From assembly GCA_023333565.1 (NCBI GenBank), contig JAJKFH010002581.1, forward strand, positions 496,001 to 560,000: a stretch of 64,000 bases of DNA. Reading direction: 5' to 3'. The translations under genes were made by a program, and so were the position numbers. The stretch comes from Puffinus mauretanicus (taxonomy: Eukaryota; Chordata; Aves; Procellariiformes; Procellariidae). The notes beneath the pieces are model-generated. The model worked only from the letters and a program-made list of their open reading frames with translations, did not search any database and was not told the origin of the DNA. Shown piece after piece: positions 13,801 to 24,167 of this stretch (position 1 is the first letter of the stretch; each line of letters starts with the position of its first letter).

Positions 13801-16599
13801 GTTTAACCAGAAAATAAATGGCTACAATAATCTTCTTCTGAGTAAGAAATTATGCAGTTCACACCAGGAGGGTAATCAGCAGTGAAAAAATTAATATTTT
13901 CCTGACAAGGCTGGAAATTCATGAATGCTTCTGTGATGGGCAAGAAACCAAACATTAAAATTACCTCAAGCCACTTCACATGACAAAATAACAATGTTTT
14001 ATTCATCCTCCCCTTTGTCTTTTCTCTTCAAACAAGTGCAGGCCAGGTGATTAACTCAGACTTGAAAGCCTAGCCCCAGAAACAGAAGGTCCTTCCCTCC
14101 GACTCAGCCCAGCACTTAGAGATCTCAGGGATGCCCGTCAGTTCTCTCGTAGGGTTTGAAGTAGCAAAATCACTGAAGGAGGTTGATGAGAGGGAACCTG
14201 AATGTCAGTTGTATCTCCTATAAATGGAATTTGATAAGAGAAGGGTGATTGGACACCACATAATTACATTACATCTAATTAACATGCTCTGGATGGAGCA
14301 AGCACGGCCAGAGCAGCACTGTCAGACCCCCGTAACGGTGGTGCCTATCTCTGAACCTGACCCTTCGTTTCTGTACTGCTCATGGACGACTACCTCACTT
14401 TTCAAATTACCTTTCAAAACAGCCGCTAAGTAGGTGCTGACGTGTAAGGGCAATGCTTCAAACCCTTCTCTTGACTTCAGAATGGCACCCGAGCATTTCC
14501 CGGGATGTGCCAAAGGGACTCCAGGCTGGGCAAGAGGGCAAATCCCAGGAACTGGGATGCCTGCCTATGTGCGCAGGGCTCTGGGGATCACCCCGTGACC
14601 ATGTCACCCCCTAAACTAAGCGCGAGCTGGGATGGGCTGAAGCCCTGGCAGGGAGGATGCTCGCAATTAAGTAGCACAAATGATTGCATCTCAGTGCAAC
14701 CTGATGAACCTTCTGTCACCAAACCAGTTGTCAGCACTGAGGAAACGGGGCTGCACACGCTGGATGCAGCCTCAGGAGAACACCATGGACCCCCCGGGAG
14801 GTACCAAGGGCAGGATCAGCTCAGAGGCAGCAGGTCCAGGCTCACGAGGCTGGTGTAGCCTTTGAAGCACACACAAATGTTTGCACAAGGTGAGCGAACT
14901 GCTGCTGCTCCCACTTATGCAGGGGGAGCTCCAAACCTATGCAGACACTGCACAAAGCTGAATCTTCTCCTGGTGTGTCTGCAGGCATTCAGGGCAGCAC
15001 TTACCCAGCCAAGCTGAAGCTGAGTGTCCCTCTGAAAGCCCAGCCACACCACAGCCCTGAAGCCAGCCTTTCATCAGCACATCTGCTGCATAAAGAAATG
15101 TTTGACTTAATATAGAGGAATGAGGAGTATTCTTTTCTGGGTCTTTTTTGCTAGAAATCTCTACCTAGGAAGGACCTGTGCAATGAGGCAGAGATTAACT
15201 AAAATAACCTACCCAGACATGTTTAATAATATGTCCACCCAGCAAGAGTCTCCTTTTGTCGAAGGCCAGGATACGGTTCTGCAGGAATGGAGGAGAAGGT
15301 CAGAAACCTGCAGCTGCCCATAGGGATGGAGGAAATGGCAAAAAAGGGACACTGTGACCTCCTGGGGCACTGGTGCTGAATGTCCTGCACCGCAGGAGGA
15401 CACTTCTTCAAAAGCAGCAACTGTCCGAGTGCCACTGTTGAGGCTCCAGCACGAGGTGAGCATTGTCCCACGGATGGGAAGATGCAATGGCCAGGCCAGC
15501 ACAGAGGCACCAACACAAGGTGGGCACATACATGATTCCTGAGCACTGGTGTTTTCCAGTGCCTTTCTCGAGGAAGTCTGATGGCTTTGCTTATTTTTCA
15601 GCTTCCAGAAAACAGCTCCTAACGAGAAGCAAGAGAAATCAATACAAGTCGCTCAATGGTACCTCTGGAGTAGCTGTAAAACTAATTCAGCAATATTATG
15701 ACCTTGATAATCCACCTTCTCTGAAGTAGGATGGATTATATCCAACACTTTAGTGACTTTGGACATTTCCTTAGTACAGCAGAGAGCAGCACTGCAGAAC
15801 AGAGCTAGCTGAGGGGTGTACATGCTGCCAGTGCCTCGGCAGCTATAAAAAGGTTTCCATCTGCTTTGTTAAAATAAGGTTGTTTACTCAAAATGCCTTT
15901 GAAGCAGAGACAAGGAGTAGTACAAAATGCGCCAGGAAAGCAGTACCACTATTTATAATAATTCTGGACGGAAATAAAGGTGACGGTAGATGCTGGTGAG
16001 TACACTGGGACCATGCAGCTGGGTGGGATTGTGATGGTTTTGATGTCCCTGCAAAGAGCATCTTTCAGGCCAGAATTTGCTTTTGCCCACAGTGCCAGCA
16101 CAGACTTCAGTGTCCACCCCACCCAGCAGGGCCTTGCTTATTTGAAGATACATTTCGTGTCTTGTGGGGAGTGAAGATACTTACCATAAGTAAAAAGAAG
16201 AAACTGGCCAGCTGCCAAAGATCACAGCTGGAGGAGCTCTCCAGTAAAAACCTCCGGTTTCAATACGGAGGATCCTGGACCTAAAGCTGGCTGTGATGCA
16301 GCTTGGGTGCTTTTCAAAATCCCATCCTCACCAGAGAACCTGCTCCTAAGAGCGCGGCAGATCGGGCACAGAATACACTGGCCTGTGACATAGGATTGTT
16401 ACTCGTGTAGCTGTGGGAGAGCGACAAGTTTTACATTTGCAGGGACCTGCATTTAAAAGATGAGGTGTTGTGTCCAAGTGCATGACAGGCAAAGCACGCA
16501 ACTTCAGTTTCACAAAGGTTTCCCAAAGGACTCTTTGCCGAGAGCTTCACTCTCCCAGCAATATCTGCATCATCGTCATCAAACCTGGCCTCAGGGCGT
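7871..16599. other. non-coding block, no gene recognised
   Basis: Nothing recognisable as a gene or transposon. A smaller GC-rich patch lies at about 8540-8660 and another at about 10495-10580. A purine-rich stretch spans about 9645-9850. An RFX-like half site (GGCAAC preceded by CTCTAT) is near 9190-9200. The strongest local structure is the G-quadruplex motif at 11047-11086. Open frames such as 10965-11513 on the minus strand come from pyrimidine-rich composition. Confidence 0.55.
11047..11086 (+). other. potential G-quadruplex
   Basis: Seven runs of three or more guanines lie within 40 bases on the plus strand (11047-49, 11051-53, 11061-63, 11068-70, 11075-77, 11079-82, 11084-86). The intervening loops are 1, 7, 4, 4, 1 and 1 bases. 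This exceeds the usual four-run, 1-7-base-loop definition, so several alternative quadruplexes could form. It sits in a G-rich stretch from about 11030 to 11200. No gene is visible beside it. Confidence 0.7.
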
Positions 16600-16924
16600 G
16601 CCCAGCACAGTGCAGGAGCCCCAGCACAGCCCCAGCACAGCCCCGGCATGCCCCAGCACATCCCCAGCACACTCCCAGCACTCCCCAGCGCAGCCCCATC
16701 ACACTCCAGCACAGCCCCATCACACTCCAGCACAGTCCCATCACATCCCAGCACAGCCCCTGCACACTCCAGCACAGTCCCAGCACACCCCAGCACAGCC
16801 CCAGCCCCCCCCAGCACAGCCCCAGCACACCCCGGCGCACCCCAGTACATCCCAAGCACACCCCAGCACAGCCCCAGCACACCCCAGCACAGCCCCATCA
16901 CATCCCAGCACAGCCACAGCACGC
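16600..16924. repeat. 21-bp-period C-rich minisatellite
   Basis: A cytosine-rich tandem array is built from CCCCAGCACA-type 10/11-mers that pair into a 21-bp unit (for example CAGCCCCATCACACTCCAGCA). The 21-bp register is clean from about 16689 to 16921, roughly eleven units. The part before it is more irregular, and the whole array is about 15 units. Because 21 is divisible by three, a unit without stops stays open in every frame. This explains the long overlapping frames at 16460-17044, 16470-16955 and 16648-16959 on the plus strand and 16431-16946 and 16547-16882 on the minus strand. They encode heptad-like repeats such as HTPAQPQ and are not genes. Confidence 0.9.
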
Positions 16925-19570
16925 CGCCGCTCTGCACCAGCTGCACAACATCTGAATGAGACTCAGAAATGCCGTGGCTGCCCAGAGCAGTTCAAAGTAA
17001 AAGAGAGCCCCAGCAAGGCAACCACAGACCCTGGAATAACCTAAAGACTCATTTTTTTATTATTCAATGATAAGATATCGAAATGATGCCCTAGACAAGA
17101 CATGGAAGGAGGGCAGGGAGTGGCTGTGGGAACTAAAGCAGCGCATGGACAGCCTAAAGAAAAATGCAGTGGTGAGAGGTCCCACAGATGCAGATTGCCA
17201 TCCCTGATCAATCAATCTACATTTTCAAGGCTATCTTAACAATGAAAATGGGTAAACTTTGACTTTTTAAGACTTTTTTTAAGACAGATCTTCCCAAATC
17301 AGAGAAGCCCTGCAAGGCTTGAAGCCTGTTCCCTGCAGAAGACCTGGCTGAAGGACTAGGTTGGGTCAACAAGTGAAGGGTCACTTAGATGGCCCAAATA
17401 GTGTCAAAGCGAATGAGCTCCTGTGTGTGGCCATGCAGCAGCTCCGCTCCCTGCCACCTGGGGCTGAGCGTAGAAAACAAGGCGCTAAGAGCTAAAGATT
17501 CAGGAACGCACTCGGTGACCCTCTCAAAAGCACCTCTGCACCCTAGTCCCCACCTGAGTAAGACGTGTAGGAACTTACTGGGGTTTTCATATCCTACATC
17601 TAGACACCAAAACATGTTTTTAAAACTGGCCCATGGCCATGCTGCAATTAATATCCCTGTCAGTGAGATGGAAAAGCAATACATACAGACGGAGTCACAG
17701 CGGCTCTGCGCAGCTCTCAGACAGGAGGTAGCACTGCAGCATGTATTGCAAGGCGTAAGGTCACCAAATTTGCAAAGCCAGCGTCCTGCCCTTGGGAAAA
17801 CTGTACAAAAGGCTTTTAAGGAGAATCCAGGACAGTATCTGGGATAAAAATGCTCAAAAAAAGCTCAAAAAATCTTCTGAAACATCTTTGCTGTTTCACT
17901 CCTACATTTGCCATCCTACATGTTCAACTTGTTTTATGCTTAGGCAAAATAAATTAATCAGTAGGGCTGCAAAGAAAATGTTGCTAATTGAAAGATAAAT
18001 ACACTCCAGAGAAACCTCCTCCAGGAAAGAACTGACAAAATTGGAAATAGCAGGATAGGAGTAACACATCACTCGAAGAATAAAAATAGCGGAAACATCA
18101 ACAGTGTTGTAATAAAAACAAATATATCCAAACATTAAGTGAACCACACAACCATTTAGAATTCATGATTCTTTTGTTTATTTAGGAAAAAAAGATGTAA
18201 GTACTCAATACCTATCTGCAAGGAAACAAGCTCAATTCTAACCTAATTTTAGCAGATGAGCATGATACATATCCCATTTCAGAACTGCAGCAGTTAAATC
18301 AATGAAAACCTGAATTAGTGGCAATAACAAAAAGTGAGGGATTCACTGCAAGGTTATTTCTTTCACCTCCTCTCTCCCCTGTTCTCCTCCAAACAGGAAC
18401 ATACCAGTTTACTTCCATTTTTTCCAGACACTGATACGTTCAATTTTAATCTTTAAATCCTCTCAGTGGGTTTTTACACACAGCTCATTAGGTAACAGAC
18501 CTGTTCACACAGATGAAAGATATTGTTAAATATTTTGCTGACTTAGGATTATTATCTAGGGTCAATGGGGCAAAGCACCCGGCTTCACCTCCCTCTGTGC
18601 TTTCCGTGGCAGCAAAGAAGATAATGGCTTTCTCAGGGCAGTAATTGCTCAGAGGCAGCCGGGACACTTTCAGATCTGCGGTACTTTCTTTCCCCAGTGC
18701 TGATGCTGTACGAGAGGAGTTGTGATTCCCTGCAAGGCTCTCACCAGCACACACGCGGGCAAGGATCCTTCAGAAGATAATAGTCAGAGAGGGGGGGTTC
18801 AGCACCTATTCAAGAAGTATGGTTTTAAACCATATCTGAAATAACATATGACAAATATCCAACACACTGCATTTTTCACCAGTCAGCTAAAAAGGAGATG
18901 AGCTAGAATAGGATTGTCTGCCAATTTTTGACTTTCCAGCACCTGCTAAAGAATCAGAAAGATTGTTCATAAAACATCTGTGAGAGAAAACTCAACTTGG
19001 AGTCAGAGAAGTCTTCTTTCCTCACCAGTGCTTCTGTAACTATGGCTATGGGATGTACTCACACTTCAGAAAGAGCATCGACTCCTGCGATAGGAGTAAA
19101 TGTGCAAATAAAATAAAAAATAATTTAAAAAAAAATTGGATGAGGAAATGAGAGTGACCCATTAGACTAGGGATTGATTACAACATCTAACGCTCACAGA
19201 GGCTGACAGAAGTAAAACCACAGTACTCAGCAGCGCTTGCCAGTGAGCGCTGTTTAAAAGTCATGCAGGATGTGGTCACCTTTCCTTGTTCTCAGCTACA
19301 GAGTGTTACAAAAAATAAGAATTTATTACTGTTAAAAGAAAGACACTCAATAAAGCAGATATGGAGTTAAAATTGTGATGTTAATTATAAACCTGTAAAC
19401 ATTTTCAGATGCAGTATCCTTCATTTCTCCTCCTCTCTTCACAGACAGATGCATATATCCATACACATACTAACATATAAGAGGAGGGCAAGTAATGCAA
19501 TCGCATACTGTATGGTAGTACATGCAAATATATATATGCATAATTAGTGTGTAGCTGTATGAATTACTTG
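16925..19570. other. non-coding block, no gene recognised
   Basis: AT-rich unique-looking sequence. The 152-codon frame at 17389-17847 has no recognisable domain. It is overlapped by a 99-codon minus frame at 17385-17684, so I do not call it. An A-rich run lies near 19107-19137. No transposon ends, tandem arrays or structured RNA were recognised. Confidence 0.55.
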
Positions 19571-19574
19571 AAAT

Positions 19575-19760
19575 CTAGAAACATAAACTGTATGACTGAA
19601 AGGGACCAAGTCAACAAGTCTACTTCCTTGCATTGCAGCTGAGACCATTATGGGATCCTTGCAAAAACTCTTGTTGCATCTTAAAACAGTTCAGGCCTGT
19701 TTGCTCTGGTACTTACCAACCTCCCTCTAAACCGTAGTCTGCTTTATTTAGAGCAGCTCA
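19575..19760 (-). mobile_element. possible highly degraded CR1 LINE 3' fragment
   Basis: The plus strand reads as a decayed antisense CR1 3' region. A GAAAGGGACC block is followed by a degenerate version of the segment usually read as a short run ending in AGTCTAGTCC. A CAACCTCCCTCT-like block lies about 110 bases further on, at the usual spacing. No tail repeat survives and matching is patchy, so this could be coincidence. If real, it is much older than the CR1 copies at 30.7, 40.5 and 45.0 kb. Confidence 0.3.
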
Positions 19761-22442
19761 TACACAGATGCTCTTGGGCCAGCCTTGTTCTTTCCCAAGT
19801 AACCGTTGTTCACTGTCCTCCCCAACCCATTTATGGACAGTGTCAGCGTCAGCATCCCCATCACCTCCTGCCCTCAGTGCGGCTGAGCATCTGACCTGGT
19901 CCCCTCCACTCTATCTCCTCTTTCAGTTCTTGCTTGAGCTACGGGATCAAAACAGCCCCTGGTATTTCAGACCAGCTTTCAAAGGGCTCAACACACCGGC
20001 ATTAATATGTCCCTATTTCTGCTGACAGTATCAGACGTGCTCACTTTTGCTATCTAGTGGTTACTTCACCTTGTTGCTCATCTCAGTCTGGGGGAGCCGG
20101 AACATCTGAGTCTTCATCATCTGGATGCTCATCCATCTGCTCTGGGTGGGCACACAGGAGGTGCATGTATCTCCCACGCAGTGTAGAAGCCGCTTTGCAT
20201 TGCTTTTTCTGCAAGATCACTGCGTACCTGAGCCAACTTTTACCTTTCACACAACAGTTTAAGAGCAGTGGGACCCATTGCAACCTGTCTGTGGGTTTTG
20301 TCTGGCTGCATGGGATTAGTGAAAAAGGCATCTCTGCACCCCTGCTTTCGTCGCGAGTTGGCAGCAGCTCAGCTTCCACTTCACTGGTTTCAGACAGGAG
20401 CCTGTTGCCTCCGGCAAGACACATTCTCCAGCAAGGAGTGTGGACGTTATATCCCCAAACCAAAGCATTCAGCCTCATTTTAAATTAAATTTTAGATTAA
20501 CAAGAGAGGCGAGGTATTGCTGTGCTGAGTGCGATGAATTTAGCATGGATCAGTAACCAAAATGGGATCTTTCCCTCTGCATCCCTTAAGCCCTCGCACA
20601 GCTCAGTGCCCAGGAACAAGGATCCCTCCTGTGTCAGGCACACCACCACCTCGTGTTCCCACCACAAGAGAAATTTCAGCATTTGCTTGTGTGTTTTCTC
20701 TCTCTCCCAACTTTAGAAAAACAGTTGGAAGTTTTGAACTTCTCACAGAGGACATGAATCCGAAATGATTGTTAGTCACTTGTTTTTCTTGTTTCTGAGA
20801 TGGAAAACCATTTCATCTGCAGACAATTCAGGGTTAAGGATGAGCTTTATTGCTGTCACCAAGCAGTGCCAGTGGCCCCATACCCTCACGCCTCCCTGTG
20901 GGCTGGGACCTCTGGCCAGACTGCATCTCCCAGCCACCTGAGCAGGGCCATGCAGACGTCAAAGGGTATGCCCCTCCAGACTGAGAACAGAAATATCCTG
21001 CATTTATTTTTCATAATTATAAGAAAGAAGGTCCTAACTAGAGAGATCTTCCATCTAACTTCACAAACAAAAATATTGTTTTGAATACTGTTAACAACAT
21101 CACCTAGTAGCCGTATTGCAGAGCTACTTGTACATTGGGGATGCAGACAGCAAAGAGTTTTGGCTAACATTTATGCTGAAACATTCAATTCTATAATAAA
21201 ATGATCATCCTTCTGCCTGTTTGTACATTGGTTAACTAATAAATACCCTCTTTGTTTCCTTCCGTCTGTTATGTGCTGATAGTTTTGTTAGTTTCCTTCA
21301 TCTCTTTGTTTATAAAATGAATAAAAAGAAATTAGCCAATTCAGGAGTGAGGGAAAGTCCTGCTTTGAGAAAAGAATTACTTGAATTTGACTTTGTAGAA
21401 AACAACTTGGCTAAAGAGAAGATGTTGCAAGGATGCTGGATGGGGTTTTACCAAAGGCTACTTTGATGCTTCTGAAAATTACTGCAAAGAAAGAAAAATT
21501 AGATTCTTGGGTTTTATAAATGCTTTCGGACTTCAGCTTTTGAAACCAAAAATACTTCTAGAAACTAAAGGAGATGATGTGCAATTCCCCGGCAGCACTG
21601 CGGTGGAAATTATTTCCACCCGCTGCAGCCACCTCCAGCACCAACATCTGCTGCCGGGCGGACCCCCACCTTCCCTTGCCCCACGGGGAGCCTGGCTCCC
21701 CTGCCGCGGGCTGCTGCATGTGGCAGGGCAGGTGGACCGGGAAGTGCGCGTTCCTCTGCCAGCGTCGTCTGAGGTGGCCCTACAGCCCGTAGGGACCCGA
21801 GGTGGGGTGAGAGCGAGCCTACCCTGGAGCCTGCGTCCCTCCCAAACACACACCGCGAGGCCAATCCCACTGCCAGCCGGGGGGGAAGGAGCTCTGTATC
21901 CCAGCTGAAGATGCACTCACTGCAGTCAATTAAATCCTTCTGAGACTTCGTTCCCGGGCTGAGAAGAGGCACCATTTTTATATAATAGATCTACTTCATC
22001 CTGCTGTTTTCTCTCTGGGCTCAGCCTGGCTTCCAGTGGAATCAGCAGTAAGATGTGCTCTTATCCCTAGGAGCAGGACACTCTGCAGTGTTGTACAACC
22101 ATTTGGCTACCCGAGCACTGTGCTTCTCAGAAGCTATTTGTAGAGACAGAAAAGATAAGACAAATGTACAGAGGGCTACAAACATAGGTCTAGTTTACAA
22201 GAAGCTACAAACCCCAAACTGCTGTTCTTTTCTGCTAGCTGCTGCTCACTACAAAAAAAGTAGATGCCACTTCTTCAGGCATGAATAAGGAAAGGTGAAA
22301 ATTCAGGCTTGCAGCTCTTTTCATCACCAGGTCTCCAACACACCCTTAGGGGTGACCACACACTGTCACTTGCTTTTAAAACACTACATGTAAGAGCTTC
22401 TCTTCTCCCCATCATGAACTCCTGGCAAGAGATTTCCCTCTG
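19761..22442. other. non-coding block with a GC-rich islet
   Basis: Mostly unique-looking sequence. The 20057-20488 plus frame (143 codons) is shadowed by a 131-codon minus frame at 20083-20478, and neither shows a known domain. A GC/CpG-rich islet at about 21590-21885 carries around 17 CpGs by eye and leaves plus and minus frames of 120-133 codons open together. No transposon or RNA gene was recognised. Confidence 0.5.
21590..21885. other. CpG-rich islet without an attached gene
   Basis: About 300 bases of high GC with dense CpG (for example CCGCGGGC, GTGCGCGTT, AGCGTCGTC) between AT-rich flanks. Overlapping open frames on both strands (21507-21908 plus, 21533-21916 and 21610-21975 minus) are what such composition yields by chance. 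It could be a small promoter or enhancer CpG island. The sequence gives no transcript to attach it to. Confidence 0.45.
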
Positions 22443-22527
22443 CTTGTGTGGGCAGCCCCAGTGCTGGCTCCCCGCTGCCCACGCACCGCCTGACTGGCCC
22501 AGCATAGCTCTGCCGTAGGATGGGGAC
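22443..22527 (+). repeat. 85-bp inverted duplication, arm A
   Basis: This segment is the reverse complement of 24083-24167 with four mismatches in 85 bases and no gap, about 95% identity. The similarity may extend upstream for a further 40-50 bases with gaps, through pyrimidine-rich sequence in both arms. Downstream the two arms diverge at once. In both copies the same frame reads LGQSG-AWAAGSQHWGCPH, but neither copy is part of a recognisable gene. The origin (an inverted local duplication, or two copies of an unknown dispersed element) is not decided by the sequence. Confidence 0.85.
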
Positions 22528-24082
22528 TGTTTACAGTACGGTCTCAGAGAAATATGCTTTTATTGGCCTATTTTCACAAGAAAAATTTGTCATTCCTGCA
22601 GTCATTCTGCATTTCTGCAAATCAGTTGGCAAATCTTTGGATAGACAGCCCCCAGGGTAAGCACCCAGGCAGCGAATTGTGGGACCACGAGCATTTGTGC
22701 TGAAATGACGCAGTTTTCATAATCTTCCTGCAGCTGCAATAACCGAACTGCAAACACCAGAGCCCGAGCACAGCCTGGTGCTTTGTGCTCTGTCCCTCTC
22801 TCTGCTTTGTGTGCATTCATCTCCAGTTGTCCTCCTCTTCAGAAACAAGGTCAAAATCAAAGAACAACTTGTGAGCTACCAGCAGAACTGACCACAGTTT
22901 TTCCCTACTTATCCACTTTATGCCCCTTCTCAAATGGCACTTGATGCTTTTTGTTTTATTAATTATCAGGCTGTTTTCTTTAAGAAAAGTTCTGAATAAA
23001 TAAAAATTCAAAATGGGAAAAAAGGATTGTGTCTTTGTGTTGTTAAAACAAATTTTATCTTCTCAGCTTTAAATCTTCCAGGTGTCTTCTTTCTGACTTT
23101 GCTCCGTCAATAGGTACAAAATAAGTTTCTGTTTGACTTAGGAACTTATTTTACCTGTAGAACAGAAAAACAGTCCCATCTGGTAATGGCACTGAGGTAG
23201 TGAGTAGGTCATAAAAAAGAGAGTGACAAAAATTATGGAATTCTACAAATCCTAACAATCTTGCCCAGTTTTCTATAACACGTACCAGTAGCATTTTAAA
23301 GCCTGCCTGAACTGATCAATTGGTCCACTCCATTAATTTAAGGGAAGTTAAGCAGCCGTGTAAAAAAGGCTGGGACTTTACCAGTCACAGGGACTGGTAA
23401 AAATGATATTCCACTAAAGCCATTATTAACTGCACTTTCTACAATTACGTTTCATCCTTTGTGTGTAAAATGTGTTGTAAAATACAGAAGAAGAAAGAGG
23501 ATACATTTCTGATATATACGTATATATATAACATTTTGTGTACAAGCAGAGAAATCTTTGCCTAGCAGAATAAATTACAATATTGTTTAATTGCTATAAA
23601 AATCAAGTAATATATAGCAATAGTTGTGTACAGCCACCCAGGAAGCACAGATACAGAACAAAGTAAAATTTCCTGAAAACATTCCGGAGCTGTTGGTGTC
23701 ACAGTGTACAAAATGCCGTTTCACTTAGTGCACTTCAGTCTACAGCATTAATTACCAAGCTCTGCTTGGGAAAAGTCTTGCAAGAATATAAATTGCATTT
23801 TTTTTGCCTACCACAAGAAACAAGTAACCCTTATCAAAGATCATTCATTCCCTGTCACGTGGCTACTGTGACTGCTAATAAAAAATAGCAACCAAAACCA
23901 AACAATGGAAACCAAGAAAGAATAAATTAGAAGATGTCATGAGCCTTTCCAAAGGAGCTTTTAGCCAAGTCTGGGATCGCTCCTATTATGTGTGCTAGGT
24001 CAAGAGCATCTAAGCTTGACGATATTTCAGCAAAGGCATCTGCAGAGGTTCTCTGTTGCGGGCACGCCGGGATGCCTGGTTG
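22528..24082. other. spacer between the inverted arms, non-coding
   Basis: The 1.55 kb between the two inverted arms is AT-rich and holds no recognisable gene. It contains an AT dinucleotide tract at about 23511-23530 and a perfect short hairpin at 23377-23401. The longest open frames are 70-odd codons and have no known similarity. Confidence 0.6.
23377..23401. repeat. perfect 10-bp-arm hairpin
   Basis: TTTACCAGTC and its exact reverse complement GACTGGTAAA are separated by the five-base loop ACAGG. There is no following T-run, and this is a eukaryotic setting, so a bacterial-style terminator is not implied. The stem is too short for a microRNA precursor. It may be chance. Confidence 0.6.
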
Positions 24083-24167
24083 GTCCCCATCCCACGGCAG
24101 AGCTGTGCTGGGCCAGTCAGGCAGTGCGTGGGCAGCGGGGAGCCAGCACTGGGGCTGCCCACACAGG
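24083..24167 (-). repeat. 85-bp inverted duplication, arm B
   Basis: Reverse-complement partner of 22443-22527, with four single-base differences and equal length. The difference sites are scattered, as expected if both copies have been drifting since duplication. The arm sits in GC-rich sequence that stays open in several frames (23927-24247 and 24010-24249 minus, 23988-24230 and 23992-24336 plus), so the open frames carry little weight. Confidence 0.85.

Noticed and set aside
16431..17044. Five overlapping open frames of 103-194 codons with heptad-like repeats
   Set aside because: They are a direct result of the 21-bp, stop-free minisatellite unit being open in several frames on both strands.
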